Shown: piece after piece, positions 48,223 through 56,595 of the stretch | Layout: each line of letters begins with the position of its first letter | How positions within the stretch are numbered: position 1 is the first letter of the stretch | Origin: Paenibacillus sp. BJ-4 | GTDB lineage: Bacteria > Bacillota > Bacilli > Paenibacillales > Paenibacillaceae | Direction: 5' to 3' | DNA: 64,000 nucleotides | Assembly: GCF_020404765.1 (NCBI RefSeq) | Contig: NZ_JAIVEM010000071.1 | Coordinates: 124,001-188,000 of the forward strand | Notes under the pieces: model-generated | Database searches by the model: none | Told to the model about the DNA's origin: nothing | What the model saw: the letters and a program-made list of their open reading frames with translations, nothing else | Made by a program: the position numbers and the translations under genes

Positions 48223-49870
48223 GATACGTCCACCCCAATTCTTTAATGATTAGTCGCAACCACAGATAATCCATATATTCATTCTTGGCTGTTTCTGACA
48301 TTGTAGCATAGTTCTCGCTGCTTTGTAACTGCTCAAGAGCAGTCATAGCAGTGGATTCCAGCACATTATTAAACACAAGCAAATCGGATGATTTACCATT
48401 AGATGATACTCCACTTACTCCGCCATCATGCCCAACTGCAAGTAAACTAACTATGGCCGGATAAATCGCCATGTTGCGTATATCCTTAACGTTAACCCTT
48501 GTTCCTCTCGGATGATTGTGAGTCAGGATCACGCTATTTGGCGGTGCTTTAATAAGCGAATCGTGTATCTCAGGCGTGAATGTAACTTTATTTATGATGC
48601 CATCAGCTCTGCCGATTTTCTTGCCTGTCTGATCCATAATGACCATGATTTCTTTGCCAGCTTTGTGACCTTCTCGGGCAAGACTACGGTTAACCTCAGC
48701 CAACTTTTCCAATACCGGTTCAGATACGTTTGGCAGATCAACATGGTAAGAAGCTTTAGGATTGTACTTCCGATTAAAGTTGCCTCCAGGTTCTTCAACC
48801 TCTGGATCAGGCGTGTTGTTTTCTGTGGATTCATTCGGCGTGTTCGGCTTAACATACTCCTTTTCCCATTCGGAATAAGTCATATCCCCGGGAACAGCCT
48901 GATTCTTACCGTCTTCGTCCCTCGCAACTCGCTCTTGTACATTTTCCTCATAATGTGGAATCGTGGTAGAACGGCAATAAGCATGCAATGGTGGGTAGTT
49001 CACCCCTACCTCAGCTTCAGACACCCCAAATACCTCTCCATCCATGTGACGGCAAATTGAGGATGTGCGTTTGTCCAGGGTAGCCGTAAACTTGTATTGC
49101 TCTACGCCCAGCTCCTTATAGGCATCCATACGAGACTGGCCAGCAAAGTAGGCTGATTCAGTTTGAATGATCCTGGCTGCAGCTGATCGGGATACACCCA
49201 TTCGGTCAGACAGTGCATTAATCATCTTGTCCGGTGTATCGCCGCGTATCATGCCTTGAGTCAATACAGTCTGGAGCTCGTGTACCAGCTTGTCCCGATC
49301 CTTCCAGATACGAGCGCTAAAATTAGATCCATCCGCCGCCCAAGGTTTCGATAAGACTGCCTCTATCTGGCGTTTGTCCAGCTTGGAAAATGTAGCGCCT
49401 AACCCTGTGCCTTTGTGTAGCTCAAACACAGAGTGATAGTACCCATTCTTATATATGTCGCCCATAAGCTCTTTAGCGCCTGCCTGACGCTTTCCGGTTA
49501 GGACTTCGACATGTTGGCGCATCTGCATTTGCAAAGCCTCTAAACGAGTCATACGCACTCTTATGGACGCATTCTCAAGCTCTTTCATCCACCGCTGATC
49601 GACCGCGTTCTCACGGCCTGCCTTAATGTAATCCTCAACAGTCCACTTAAACTCTTTGAGCTCGCCAGCTTTCAGCACTTGCCGTGCTTCCGCTAGGCTT
49701 ATCTCGTTATTTTTCGCAAACCGCTGGTAGAACACGTCAATATCCTTTTGGATGGATGCGTTAGCCTTGGCGTACTCAATCTCCATTTTGCGAACGTAAG
49801 CATCACCCTTGCCTAGCTGCGCCTCATTGAGGGCATCCATACGACCTGACCAGTATTCCTCGGACCTCAT
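48176..49870 (-). CDS. MuF minor head protein with JAB-like C-terminal domain
   Basis: A 564-residue protein. Residues about 1-320 form the phage Mu gpF-like minor head part (DRMGVSRSAAARIIQTESAYFAGQSRMDAYKELGVEQYKFTATLDKRTSSICRHMDGEVF...NYPPLHAYCRSTTIPH). Residues about 375-560 add VTFTPEIHDSLIKAPPNSVILTHNHPRGTRVNVKDIRNM, a JAB/RadC-like H-x-H-P-x(5)-N-x2-D site where Ser is Asn, with Glu upstream (AGKEIMVI). MuF fusions to toxin-like domains are reported in temperate phages. It overlaps the portal gene by four bases. Confidence 0.83.
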   Translation of the reverse strand: MRSEEYWSGRMDALNEAQLGKGDAYVRKMEIEYAKANASIQKDIDVFYQRFAKNNEISLAEARQVLKAGELKEFKWTVEDYIKAGRENAVDQRWMKELENASIRVRMTRLEALQMQMRQHVEVLTGKRQAGAKELMGDIYKNGYYHSVFELHKGTGLGATFSKLDKRQIEAVLSKPWAADGSNFSARIWKDRDKLVHELQTVLTQGMIRGDTPDKMINALSDRMGVSRSAAARIIQTESAYFAGQSRMDAYKELGVEQYKFTATLDKRTSSICRHMDGEVFGVSEAEVGVNYPPLHAYCRSTTIPHYEENVQERVARDEDGKNQAVPGDMTYSEWEKEYVKPNTPNESTENNTPDPEVEEPGGNFNRKYNPKASYHVDLPNVSEPVLEKLAEVNRSLAREGHKAGKEIMVIMDQTGKKIGRADGIINKVTFTPEIHDSLIKAPPNSVILTHNHPRGTRVNVKDIRNMAIYPAIVSLLAVGHDGGVSGVSSNGKSSDLLVFNNVLESTAMTALEQLQSSENYATMSETAKNEYMDYLWLRLIIKELGWTYHEDFQAAKADYRFNR

Positions 49871-51339
49871 GACTGTTCATCCTGTTTCGGTGCTGGTTCA
49901 GGCGGAGTGCCACCGGTACCGCCATATGATTGGTCTGTTGGAATAGACGCTGATTCCGTTCTTTCCTTCTTGATCCTTTCCAACTCATCCTGGACGTTAG
50001 TCACAAATGGATGGTTAGCAACAATGGTTTCGTCCGATATGACACCTACGCTGTCCTTAGCATTTGTCACGGCTTCCGTTTCATTAATAAGAATGTCCCG
50101 GTTAAAAATGAACTCCACATCAAATTTGGAGTAATCCTTGTTCGTCGTATTAGCTAGATGCTGATTCACAAACCATAGCAATTGCTCAAGACTGGCTTGA
50201 AACTCAGTCTCGATGATGTTCGCATCCATATCTAGGTCACCATACAAGAAGCGTAGAGCAATACCGGATGGGCTGTTACCAAACTTGTCTGACTGTGTAT
50301 CAACCCCACGACCAAACTCATAAATGCTCTTACGAAGCATTTCCATATGATTACTGAATGCTTCTGTATCAATATCAAGGCTGAGCGTATCTACACCGCC
50401 TGGGTCCCTTACCTTAATCACGCGTAACTGTGACAGATTCCGGCGCATTTCTCCTACATCTGTGCCGTCATAATTCTTAATAACGTAGATACTGTTTGGC
50501 AGGTCTTCGAGGTTATTGGCGTTCTCGCTCATGCGTTTGTCGTAATCGTCCACCAGTGTTTTTAGGATCTCAACCAGCGGCATTTCCTCATCGTTATACT
50601 TAAATGGGACGAAGGGCACGCGCTCCCAGTTCAATTTCTCCTGACCGTTCTTCGTTTGCGCCGTGAAGTGCTCTTTTAATTCCTCGTAAAGCATAAGATC
50701 GGGGCTAATTGTTGTATCCTGTACCCACTTCATCACACCATCAGTACCCCATAGTTCTACAATATGAACAGTCTTTTTCGTCTTGGCCTCATAGACTTCC
50801 ATCGGGTAGAACCGGATCATCTTGTCTAGCTCTGTATGGGCACCATCTTTCCACAGCGGCACACACTGTTCTGACGGGATCACCTTAAAGCTCAACTCGC
50901 CTAATTCGGAATAGTAGACTTGCAGCCAGCCGATACCTTTATTAATAGCGTTTTTCCCAAGATTCTTGAGTTGTCGCAAGAATGGTTTGCCAAAGAAACT
51001 ATCTAGTTGTTCTTTGTATTCGTCCGGGCCATCTGTTTGCATGCTGATAGGCTTAGATAATAAATAACCAGTCTTTTGGTCAACCAGCTTACGAACGAAT
51101 CCATGGACCAATTTGTTGTTAGCTAGATTTTTAACCTCGATCTGCGCGCCGCCCTCTCCAATGATATACCGCTTGTGTTTAAGAATCTCTGTCTGATTAC
51201 GGTAGTAAGCTTCCCCGGTCAGCATCCATTCATAACGTTTGGACCGTTTGAAGTCGTTAACCTCTTGCTGAGCTATCTCCCTATTGGTCATAGGAGCATT
51301 CTTATCAAGGTTGTACATTATTTCTTCTGCTAATGTCAT
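49867..51339 (-). CDS. Portal protein (SPP1 gp6-like)
   Basis: A 490-residue portal: MTLAEEIMYNLDKNAPMTNREIAQQEVNDFKRSKRYEWMLTGEAYYRNQTEIL, then VRKLVDQKTGYLLSKPISMQTD, LGKNAINKGIGWLQVYYSELGEL, and a C-terminal GNSPSGIALRFLYGDLDMDANIIETEFQASLEQLLWF. This is the SPP1-type portal that forms the head entry ring. AGGAGG precedes the ATG. Confidence 0.93.
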   Translation of the reverse strand: MTLAEEIMYNLDKNAPMTNREIAQQEVNDFKRSKRYEWMLTGEAYYRNQTEILKHKRYIIGEGGAQIEVKNLANNKLVHGFVRKLVDQKTGYLLSKPISMQTDGPDEYKEQLDSFFGKPFLRQLKNLGKNAINKGIGWLQVYYSELGELSFKVIPSEQCVPLWKDGAHTELDKMIRFYPMEVYEAKTKKTVHIVELWGTDGVMKWVQDTTISPDLMLYEELKEHFTAQTKNGQEKLNWERVPFVPFKYNDEEMPLVEILKTLVDDYDKRMSENANNLEDLPNSIYVIKNYDGTDVGEMRRNLSQLRVIKVRDPGGVDTLSLDIDTEAFSNHMEMLRKSIYEFGRGVDTQSDKFGNSPSGIALRFLYGDLDMDANIIETEFQASLEQLLWFVNQHLANTTNKDYSKFDVEFIFNRDILINETEAVTNAKDSVGVISDETIVANHPFVTNVQDELERIKKERTESASIPTDQSYGGTGGTPPEPAPKQDEQS

Positions 51340-51354
51340 AGTGTCCTCCTTCCT

Positions 51355-52590
51355 CTAAAACTCAAATGTAGGGCCTCTACGCATCCCCTCTACGGCATAA
51401 CGAAGAGCAGCCATTGCATCATCAAAAAAGTTGACTGGTTCATCCGTATAGGTGTTTGTCTTAGGATCATGCTTCCACTTCCACTGTTGCATTTCCTTAA
51501 TCGTGTTCGAGCAGCTTGGATGGATGTGTATCTTATGTTTCTTGAGCCAGTCAATTTGAGCGTTTACGCTACCTGGTTCCTTGAACACGGCACTAGCCTT
51601 GTACCCAGCATTACGCCATGTCTTGATGCGGTCAGGCTCGGCAGAATCGCAATACATTGGTATCCGCTTATCCAACTTCCCGTCAGCTAAGGCTATGATT
51701 TCGCCCGTATCTTTCTCATGTACATATATTTCGTTGCAAATAAAAATCTCACCATCTTTGAATCCGACAGTGAGAATCGCGTTCGCATGATTGAAACCGA
51801 AGTCTTGCCCGAATGTCATACTATCGAACATGGCAAACGATGTATCAAAATCATGCACTGTATAGTTAGATAAGATTGTTCCCCCTAATTCGCCCCATTC
51901 ACCAAGCCCATATATTTTATATCCGTCTGGATCCCGCTCTTTACGGAGCATCATACGGCGATGGTAAGCATCATCAATGAAACGGTTCATCAGGTACGTG
52001 CTATGGTTCGTTATGATATCCTCGTGCTCAGTGTCAAAGTATTTTCCCTTGATCCAGTGAGTGGCGGACACTGGGTTAAATGTGAACGTCATCTGATAAT
52101 AGAGATTTGGGTTATCCAATATCCCCCGAAGCCGGTCATCAAGTATATCAATGTCTGATTCTTGGAGCTCAGTTGCTTCCTCGACCCATATCCAAGTCAG
52201 CTTACCATGCGCAAAGTTGATTGATTTAAGTTTTTCCCGGTCCCTGGCATCGTTAACACCACGGAAAATTACTTCATTGCCAGTAGATTTATGTTTTATA
52301 CTCAAGCGCGATTGAGGCATGTCCCAATAATCATCCACTTGGTCGCCATAAATGCGATTGATTGCAGCCTGTAGTTCAGCGTATGTGCTGTTTCGGTTAG
52401 TATCATTGACCTTGCGGATACAAAGAAGATTGGCGCCCTTATAACGTGAATCTGAAAGCTTGATAACGTAATCTTGAGCCACATTCACCGATTTACCAGA
52501 ACCAGCAGATCCCTTGAAGACTCTATAGCGTTTCCGAGTGAGGTTCATATCCTTGAAATTTGGGTTGAACGAGACAGTTACGGCACTCAT
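51355..52590 (-). CDS. terL: Terminase large subunit
   Basis: A 411-residue packaging motor. Walker A is RVFKGSAGSGKSVNVAQ near residue 22, Walker B and coupling motif LTWIWVEEATELQESD near 130, and the nuclease acids FGQDFGFNHANAILTVG near 240, YCDSAEPDRIKTW near 310. It is the ATPase and nuclease that cuts and loads phage DNA. The start overlaps the small-subunit stop by four bases. Confidence 0.95.
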   Translation of the reverse strand: MSAVTVSFNPNFKDMNLTRKRYRVFKGSAGSGKSVNVAQDYVIKLSDSRYKGANLLCIRKVNDTNRNSTYAELQAAINRIYGDQVDDYWDMPQSRLSIKHKSTGNEVIFRGVNDARDREKLKSINFAHGKLTWIWVEEATELQESDIDILDDRLRGILDNPNLYYQMTFTFNPVSATHWIKGKYFDTEHEDIITNHSTYLMNRFIDDAYHRRMMLRKERDPDGYKIYGLGEWGELGGTILSNYTVHDFDTSFAMFDSMTFGQDFGFNHANAILTVGFKDGEIFICNEIYVHEKDTGEIIALADGKLDKRIPMYCDSAEPDRIKTWRNAGYKASAVFKEPGSVNAQIDWLKKHKIHIHPSCSNTIKEMQQWKWKHDPKTNTYTDEPVNFFDDAMAALRYAVEGMRRGPTFEF

Positions 52591-53378
52591 GACCCATCAC
52601 CATAATCAACGATAATATGGATAGGCTCTTTCTTTTCTGATCCGTCCATCTTCTCAACTTCGCCCTTGAGCTTCTTGATGCGTAGCTGCTGTTCCTCGTC
52701 GGCGTAACCAAGGCGACACATTTCCTCATACCGTTTAATGAGTCCTTGTAGCGTGGTCATAGCGCGGCTTTGAGCATTAAGGAATGTTGCCTGTCTATCC
52801 CAAGCAAACTGAAATTCAAATTCCTGTTCTGTAACAACTGGTTGAAAGGAAGTCTCTTCTTTAGTTGAAGTGTCCATAACCTCGAACTTCTCTTTTTTCA
52901 GTTCCTTAATCATTTCATCCTTATCAGTAACGTACATAACTTGTTGCGCCCTGAGGATTGCCGCGTATTGGAGAGTGATTTGATCCCATATCATATCCAA
53001 AGGGGACCGTTCTTCGATCATTTCCATTATTTCTGCGGTATCAGCTGGTAGGAACTTGCGAAAGAATCCATGCGTCACAGCCTTATCGTTCCCATAAGGA
53101 CCACCAGCACCACCTTTGTTGCCCACTGCATTCTTGTTACCTTTGGGAGCACCGTGCCCCGCCGCATTCCGATTCCCCTTGGGCGGTCCGCGCCTCTTTT
53201 GGGATGCATCTTTATCGCCATTGGACGCATCTTTAACAGATAAGGATGCATCCTTGCTCCAGCTTTGGCGCTGCTTCCGACTCTTGATGGTCGGGTATTT
53301 GATATTATGTTTATCAGCTAGGTCCGTTAAGGAGATATCTGTTGTTTCATATTCTTCTCTGATTGCTGACCAATCCAT
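52587..53378 (-). CDS. terS: Terminase small subunit
   Basis: A 263-residue protein with an N-terminal helix-turn-helix (WSAIREEYETTDISLTDLADKHNIKYPTIKSRKQR), a K-D-A-S repeat linker (three units), then RRGPPKGNRNAAGHGAPKGNKNAVGNKGGAGGPYGN, the signature of PBSX-type small terminase, and a C-terminal coiled coil (EEMCRLGYADEEQQLRIKKLKGEVEKM). It recognises the packaging site and hands DNA to the large subunit. Confidence 0.9.
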   Translation of the reverse strand: MDWSAIREEYETTDISLTDLADKHNIKYPTIKSRKQRQSWSKDASLSVKDASNGDKDASQKRRGPPKGNRNAAGHGAPKGNKNAVGNKGGAGGPYGNDKAVTHGFFRKFLPADTAEIMEMIEERSPLDMIWDQITLQYAAILRAQQVMYVTDKDEMIKELKKEKFEVMDTSTKEETSFQPVVTEQEFEFQFAWDRQATFLNAQSRAMTTLQGLIKRYEEMCRLGYADEEQQLRIKKLKGEVEKMDGSEKKEPIHIIVDYGDGS

Positions 53379-53424
53379 GACTACATTTCACCACCCCCGG
53401 CTGGTTATTTGAGTTGGTTTTGCG

Positions 53425-53616
53425 CTATTGTGGAGAATCAGGAGGTTTGCCGTCGATGATCTTTACAACGTTATCGCCAGTCATAGATTCTTTCATAGCA
53501 AAGGTTACCGTTTCCCCGCCGATCTCCATACTCACCAAACCCATATCTGGATCTGCCGTAATGGAGCCGCCTTCTCTACTGAGTTTCTTCAACCATTCCT
53601 GATACTCGTTTGGCAA
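53425..53616 (-). CDS. Small hypothetical protein, 63 residues
   Basis: TTG start behind GGGGAGGCG. MPNEYQEWLKKLSREGGSITADPDMGLVSMEIGGETVTFAMKESMTGDNVVKIIDGK is half helical and half beta. Small proteins of this type lie upstream of terminase in related phages. Function unknown. Confidence 0.55.
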   Translation of the reverse strand: MPNEYQEWLKKLSREGGSITADPDMGLVSMEIGGETVTFAMKESMTGDNVVKIIDGKPPDSPQ

Positions 53617-53631
53617 TCCTAACGCCTCCCC

Positions 53632-53952
53632 TTATCTGGTCATTCTCCATAGCCTAAAACGATCTATAAGGCGTTCATACCATCTTGATTCCCGTCCATC
53701 CGGTTCAATGTATCCACTCACATCCACTGCCATGATCTTAGAGTGATGTAATGCGTGTATATCTCTTGTAGCAGGAGTGAAAAAGGTAAATACTTTCTGC
53801 CTCCCCGGCTTTCGGAACCAATCCAGAAAGTCTTGTACAGCTTCTGTGTATTCAAAGGGTAGATGTTGACTAAACGTGTCCCCATCCACAAAATGCACTT
53901 TTATTTCGATTTCGTGTATCTCTTGGCTTTCTGCATCTATGAGCCCGTTCAT
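53632..53952 (-). CDS. Hypothetical protein with membrane-like C-terminus
   Basis: The frame is open to 53970, but GGGGAGG precedes the ATG at 53952. About 106 residues: MNGLIDAESQEIHEIEIKVHFVDGDTFSQHLPFEY, a beta sheet pattern, then QKVFTFFTPATRDIHALHHSKIMAVDVSGYIEPDG and a basic end. Not recognised. Confidence 0.55.
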   Translation of the reverse strand: MNGLIDAESQEIHEIEIKVHFVDGDTFSQHLPFEYTEAVQDFLDWFRKPGRQKVFTFFTPATRDIHALHHSKIMAVDVSGYIEPDGRESRWYERLIDRFRLWRMTR

Positions 53953-54031
53953 TTTACCTCCCCACGACAAATAGACCCGTGTATCCTACTTAGCTGTCAC
54001 CTCTCAGCATTTTCAGATGTATATTACGGGT

Positions 54032-54232
54032 CTATTTCTCCTCATTAAACATTCGATCATATGCCTGCTCGTACTTGGTCACGACAGCTTCCAAGCCTTC
54101 TATAGCCTTCTTCCTGCGCCGTTCGTTCTTCCATTGCCATGCAGTGAGTGAAATGACGGCAATAATCATTACAATTAACAATATCTGAATAATCGTTTCT
54201 GGTAGAACTACAATCATATAGTTATGACCCAT
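54032..54232 (-). CDS. Small single-span membrane protein
   Basis: Preferred start is ATG 54232 (MGHNYMIVVLPET...). A transmembrane helix (IIQILLIVMIIAVISLTAW) follows a short outside part and is followed by a basic coiled-coil tail (KNERRRKKAIEGLEAVVTKYEQAYDRMF). Unknown; possibly a lysis-control or superinfection peptide. Confidence 0.6.
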   Translation of the reverse strand: MGHNYMIVVLPETIIQILLIVMIIAVISLTAWQWKNERRRKKAIEGLEAVVTKYEQAYDRMFNEEK

Positions 54233-54401
54233 ACTGTATCCCCAACCTTTTTGATAATTCTGCCGCCATTCCATCAATAATATTCTTAGCGTCACATTTG
54301 ATATCAGCTGTCTTTATGGTTATAGAACGTGTGTTCAAACCTTTATACTCTGCTATCTCCTGTGGTGTACCCTCTATGGTTCCGTCTGTATAGAGTTTCA
54401 T
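54222..54401 (-). CDS. Small hypothetical protein, 59 residues
   Basis: ATG at 54401 behind AAGGAGG. MKLYTDGTIEGTPQEIAEYKGLNTRSITIKTADIKCDAKN then IIDGMAAELSKRL: mixed beta-helix small domain resembling phage DUF-type miniproteins. It overlaps the membrane protein's first ATG by 11 bases. Confidence 0.6.
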   Translation of the reverse strand: MKLYTDGTIEGTPQEIAEYKGLNTRSITIKTADIKCDAKNIIDGMAAELSKRLGIQYGS

Positions 54402-54428
54402 GGGTTTACCTCCTTGTCTTTCGCCTCA

Positions 54429-54563
54429 TCAACATGATAGGCAATATAGCTTTACGATGGTCCAATAAAACAAATAAGCAATCGTTAGGTAAGTGAGTAC
54501 AACTCCGTACGCCCATACTTTGTGATACCATGGCAACCTGTCTATAGATTCCTGCGTTATCAT
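54429..54563 (-). CDS. Small membrane protein, 44 residues
   Basis: ATG at 54563 behind AAAGGGTG. A membrane helix covers most of the product (WYHKVWAYGVVLTYLTIAYLFYWTIVKLYCLSC). Similar tiny membrane proteins fill the early-late junction of this prophage. Function unknown. Confidence 0.6.
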   Translation of the reverse strand: MITQESIDRLPWYHKVWAYGVVLTYLTIAYLFYWTIVKLYCLSC

Positions 54564-54585
54564 CGTATTCACCCTTTCAGCAAAT

Positions 54586-54606
54586 AAAAAAGCCGCCTAT
54601 TGGCGA
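54586..54606 (-). terminator. Intrinsic terminator
   Basis: GTCGCC pairs with GGCGGC around AATA, then six T on the minus strand, between two small genes. Confidence 0.65.
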
Positions 54607-54795
54607 CTATTCGAGCAGCTTTTCAAGTCTACTCCGCATTTGCGCTATGTCATCTTCAAGTTCTTTGTTGTCTTCATCAATGGTACCTGAGTATTCACCT
54701 ATTACCGCCGATTCAGCTCCTTCGTACTTGCCAATCAGTTCATTGAATAGCTTCCTAATTTCTTCTTTCTTTTGGTGATCCAACGTGCCACTCAT
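54607..54795 (-). CDS. Small coiled-coil protein, 62 residues
   Basis: Start at the ATG behind GGGGTGGTGTGG. MSGTLDHQKKEEIRKLFNELIGKYEGAESAVIGEYSGTIDEDNKELEDDIAQMRSRLEKLLE is helical with acidic and basic heptads. Likely a small adaptor; unknown. Confidence 0.55.
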   Translation of the reverse strand: MSGTLDHQKKEEIRKLFNELIGKYEGAESAVIGEYSGTIDEDNKELEDDIAQMRSRLEKLLE

Positions 54796-54840
54796 TTCCA
54801 CACCACCCCGACTCGTTTTGATCAATCTTATCATATATAA

Positions 54841-54881
54841 GACACACAGCGGAATCGAACCGCTATAATCCTGTATGTGTC
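54841..54881 (-). other. tRNA-like acceptor/T-arm minihelix
   Basis: On the minus strand AGCGG-TTCGATT-CCGCT is a canonical five-base-pair T arm with the T54-T55-C56-R57-A58 loop, and GACACAT (54881-54875) pairs with GTGTGTC (54847-54841) as a seven-base-pair acceptor stem. Only ten bases join the two, so D and anticodon arms are missing. It is a tRNA-like fragment or mimic rather than a working tRNA. Confidence 0.5.
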
Positions 54882-54911
54882 ATATCCCCGGACTAAGCCG
54901 GGAAAAAGGTG

Positions 54912-55163
54912 TTACTTGAGCTTACCTACCAGTTGCTTAATTACAGCCGGCGTACTGATACGTTGTCCGTCTTTACGGTTGCCCTTGATGTATGCTGCAT
55001 CCTCGTCTGTGTAATAAACTACACCGTTACCCTCTACGATCGGGTAGCCACTCTCATCTGCTTGCAGCTCAGTGGCTACATGCTTACCATGTTTCGCCGC
55101 CTCTTGTTGATTATGCAGATGTAAGATACCGTACTGATCGAGATACGCGTAATTCTGTACCAT
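54912..55163 (-). CDS. Hypothetical protein, 83 residues
   Basis: The frame is open to 55217; AGGAGG precedes the ATG at 55163. MVQNYAYLDQYGILHLHNQQEAAKHGKHVATELQADESGYPIVEGNGVVYYTDEDAAYIKGNRKDGQRISTPAVIK is beta-rich with charged loops. Unknown. It is next to the candidate structured RNA. Confidence 0.6.
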   Translation of the reverse strand: MVQNYAYLDQYGILHLHNQQEAAKHGKHVATELQADESGYPIVEGNGVVYYTDEDAAYIKGNRKDGQRISTPAVIKQLVGKLK

Positions 55164-55221
55164 CGTTTGTTTCCTCCTGTACATAGCAAAAAGGACACCG
55201 TATACCGATGCCCTCATGCTT

Positions 55222-55565
55222 GCTTATATTAGTTGCGCCCTAACCCTCCGTCATGCGCTTGCCACTGCCGCTCCCTTATACTTGCGGTATGGTTCCCTAA
55301 CGAATTATAGCCTTGCCTGATAACCTGAACGGCCGTGTCAGATTACCAGGGCTTACAGGATACATAGTCCGCATTACGTGCGGAACAGTCTGCCGCCCTT
55401 ATTGATGGGGTGTTATTACCCTCTTTACGGCTGTTTCAAATTAGTTGTAGTTAGTTTCGATGTGGGCGAGGCGTGTATCGCGGCCTTGCGTCTATCCCGC
55501 CACCACATCACATTTACATATTAACATGGATAAATCCTAATACCCTGCCATTCTCCTGCCAAATT
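55222..55565 (-). ncRNA. Candidate structured RNA
   Basis: About 340 bases without a coding frame contain at least four hairpins on the minus strand. The arms at 55338-55350 and 55316-55328 pair over 13 positions with two G-U pairs that would be A-C mismatches on the other strand, so the RNA is minus-strand. TCCGCA pairs with TGCGGA (55368-55384), GGGT with ACCC (55408-55421), and GATGTGG and GGCG with CGCC and CACATC (55459-55509). It lies between an AP2 protein and an 83-residue gene. Confidence 0.55.
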
Positions 55566-55572
55566 CCTGCCA

Positions 55573-56028
55573 CTATTTATTTCCTATGATCGGCTTGTGA
55601 TACAATTCCTCACCGTGCTTCCGGGCAGCTACGGCATCTTCTTTTTTATCGTAATAACCTAGGTTGATTTGCTTACCTTTAAAACCAATGTGTGCAGTCC
55701 ATTTCTTTCGTTGCTCATTGTACCGTACACCTTTTACGCCGCTCTTATTGTCCTTGTGTAATTTAGCTTTAAGAGCCGATTTTCGTGTACCGTCAACAGT
55801 ATCCGTTTGTATGTGGTTGGCAATTCCTCTGTCTCGTTTTTCGACACGTTTGCACCCGCAGCTTTTGTAATGCCCGGCTCTCAAGGCTATACCAGGTACA
55901 TATGTCTTATTTCCACAGCTACACAAGCATTCCCATAACCGAGTTCCGTTTTTGAGTTTCTTGTCGCTCAATTTCACCACTGTCAGGTCGTCAAAAACCT
56001 GATCAGTTAAATCAATCCTTTTCGGCAT
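55573..56028 (-). CDS. AP2-domain DNA-binding protein
   Basis: Preferred start ATG 56028. The first half has a zinc-finger-like C-x-C-x(n)-C-x-C (LWECLCSCGNKTYV...SCGCKRV). The C-terminal half, SGVKGVRYNEQRKKWTAHIGFKGKQINLGYYDKKEDAVAARKHGEELYH, is an AP2/ERF-type DNA-binding fold common in homing-type phage proteins, here without an HNH nuclease. It probably binds DNA, and it is close to the structured RNA. Confidence 0.82.
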   Translation of the reverse strand: MPKRIDLTDQVFDDLTVVKLSDKKLKNGTRLWECLCSCGNKTYVPGIALRAGHYKSCGCKRVEKRDRGIANHIQTDTVDGTRKSALKAKLHKDNKSGVKGVRYNEQRKKWTAHIGFKGKQINLGYYDKKEDAVAARKHGEELYHKPIIGNK

Positions 56029-56248
56029 GTTCAAACCTACTTTTAAGCCACAGCGGACGCCCCTCAAATAAAGCATCCGGCCTGATCATGGTGCCTCTGT
56101 AACCAGGCTCCAATGCTCTAAGACCAGACTTTGTGATATTCTGCTGCGTGGTGCCTCTTCTTTTGGCTACCCACGCAGCTCCAACATATTCAAGGGGCGC
56201 TGTTACTTTTTTTCGACGTAGATTGTATCGCCCGTTCCGTCTTCCCAA
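56012..56248 (-). CDS. Small helix-turn-helix-like protein
   Basis: A 78-residue protein with LEYVGAAWVAKRRGTTQQNITKSGLRALEPGYRGTMIRPDALFEGRPLWL, resembling excisionase/MerR-type winged helices (turn Q-Q-N-I-T). Only a TTG start at 56248 with a weak site is available, so the N-terminus is uncertain. It overlaps its neighbours at both ends. Confidence 0.55.
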   Translation of the reverse strand: MGRRNGRYNLRRKKVTAPLEYVGAAWVAKRRGTTQQNITKSGLRALEPGYRGTMIRPDALFEGRPLWLKSRFEHAEKD

Positions 56249-56421
56249 CCGTTCACGTCTTCTCCAGCGTCGAGATCAGCGATGATCTGCGCTTGGTTTT
56301 CCAGATCGGGAGGCGTGATGGTGAAGAGTGTTTCTCCGTCTTGTACTACTTCAAACTGATGCAAGTCATGATCAAAAGCAACCTCTACAACTGTATAACC
56401 TTCGCGGGTCCATGTTTTCAT
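56203..56421 (-). CDS. Hypothetical acidic protein, 72 residues
   Basis: MKTWTREGYTVVEVAFDHDLHQFEVVQDGETLFTITPPDLENQAQIIADLDAGEDVNGWEDGTGDTIYVEKK is beta-rich and acidic. Similar short phage proteins of unknown role occur upstream of late regulators. No conserved motif. Confidence 0.55.
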   Translation of the reverse strand: MKTWTREGYTVVEVAFDHDLHQFEVVQDGETLFTITPPDLENQAQIIADLDAGEDVNGWEDGTGDTIYVEKK

Positions 56422-56547
56422 TAGAATCTATCCTTTCATCCTCATCCGGTATATCCGGCTTGTTGGTGTGTATGTATTGTCCCTTGCTGTGATTTAAATA
56501 TATCACGAATGGTTGTGTTATACAACCGAACAATAAGGGAACATAAT

Positions 56548-56589
56548 GTAAAATATGCCCTACCAACCAACTTGGGCCAGTAGAGCATA
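56548..56589 (-). terminator. Terminator after the ArpU-like gene
   Basis: TATGCTCTAC pairs with GTAGGGCATA with one mismatch, then TTTTA on the minus strand. It ends the early/middle transcript that carries the regulator. Confidence 0.75.
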
Positions 56590-56595
56590 CAATTT

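Noticed and set aside
48512..49060. 182-codon plus-strand frame
   Set aside because: Opposite to the MuF gene; composition looks like a reverse translation with no ribosome site.
56372..56566. 64-codon minus-strand frame
   Set aside because: It overlaps a better supported 72-residue gene and contains a terminator; the sequence has no consistent fold.
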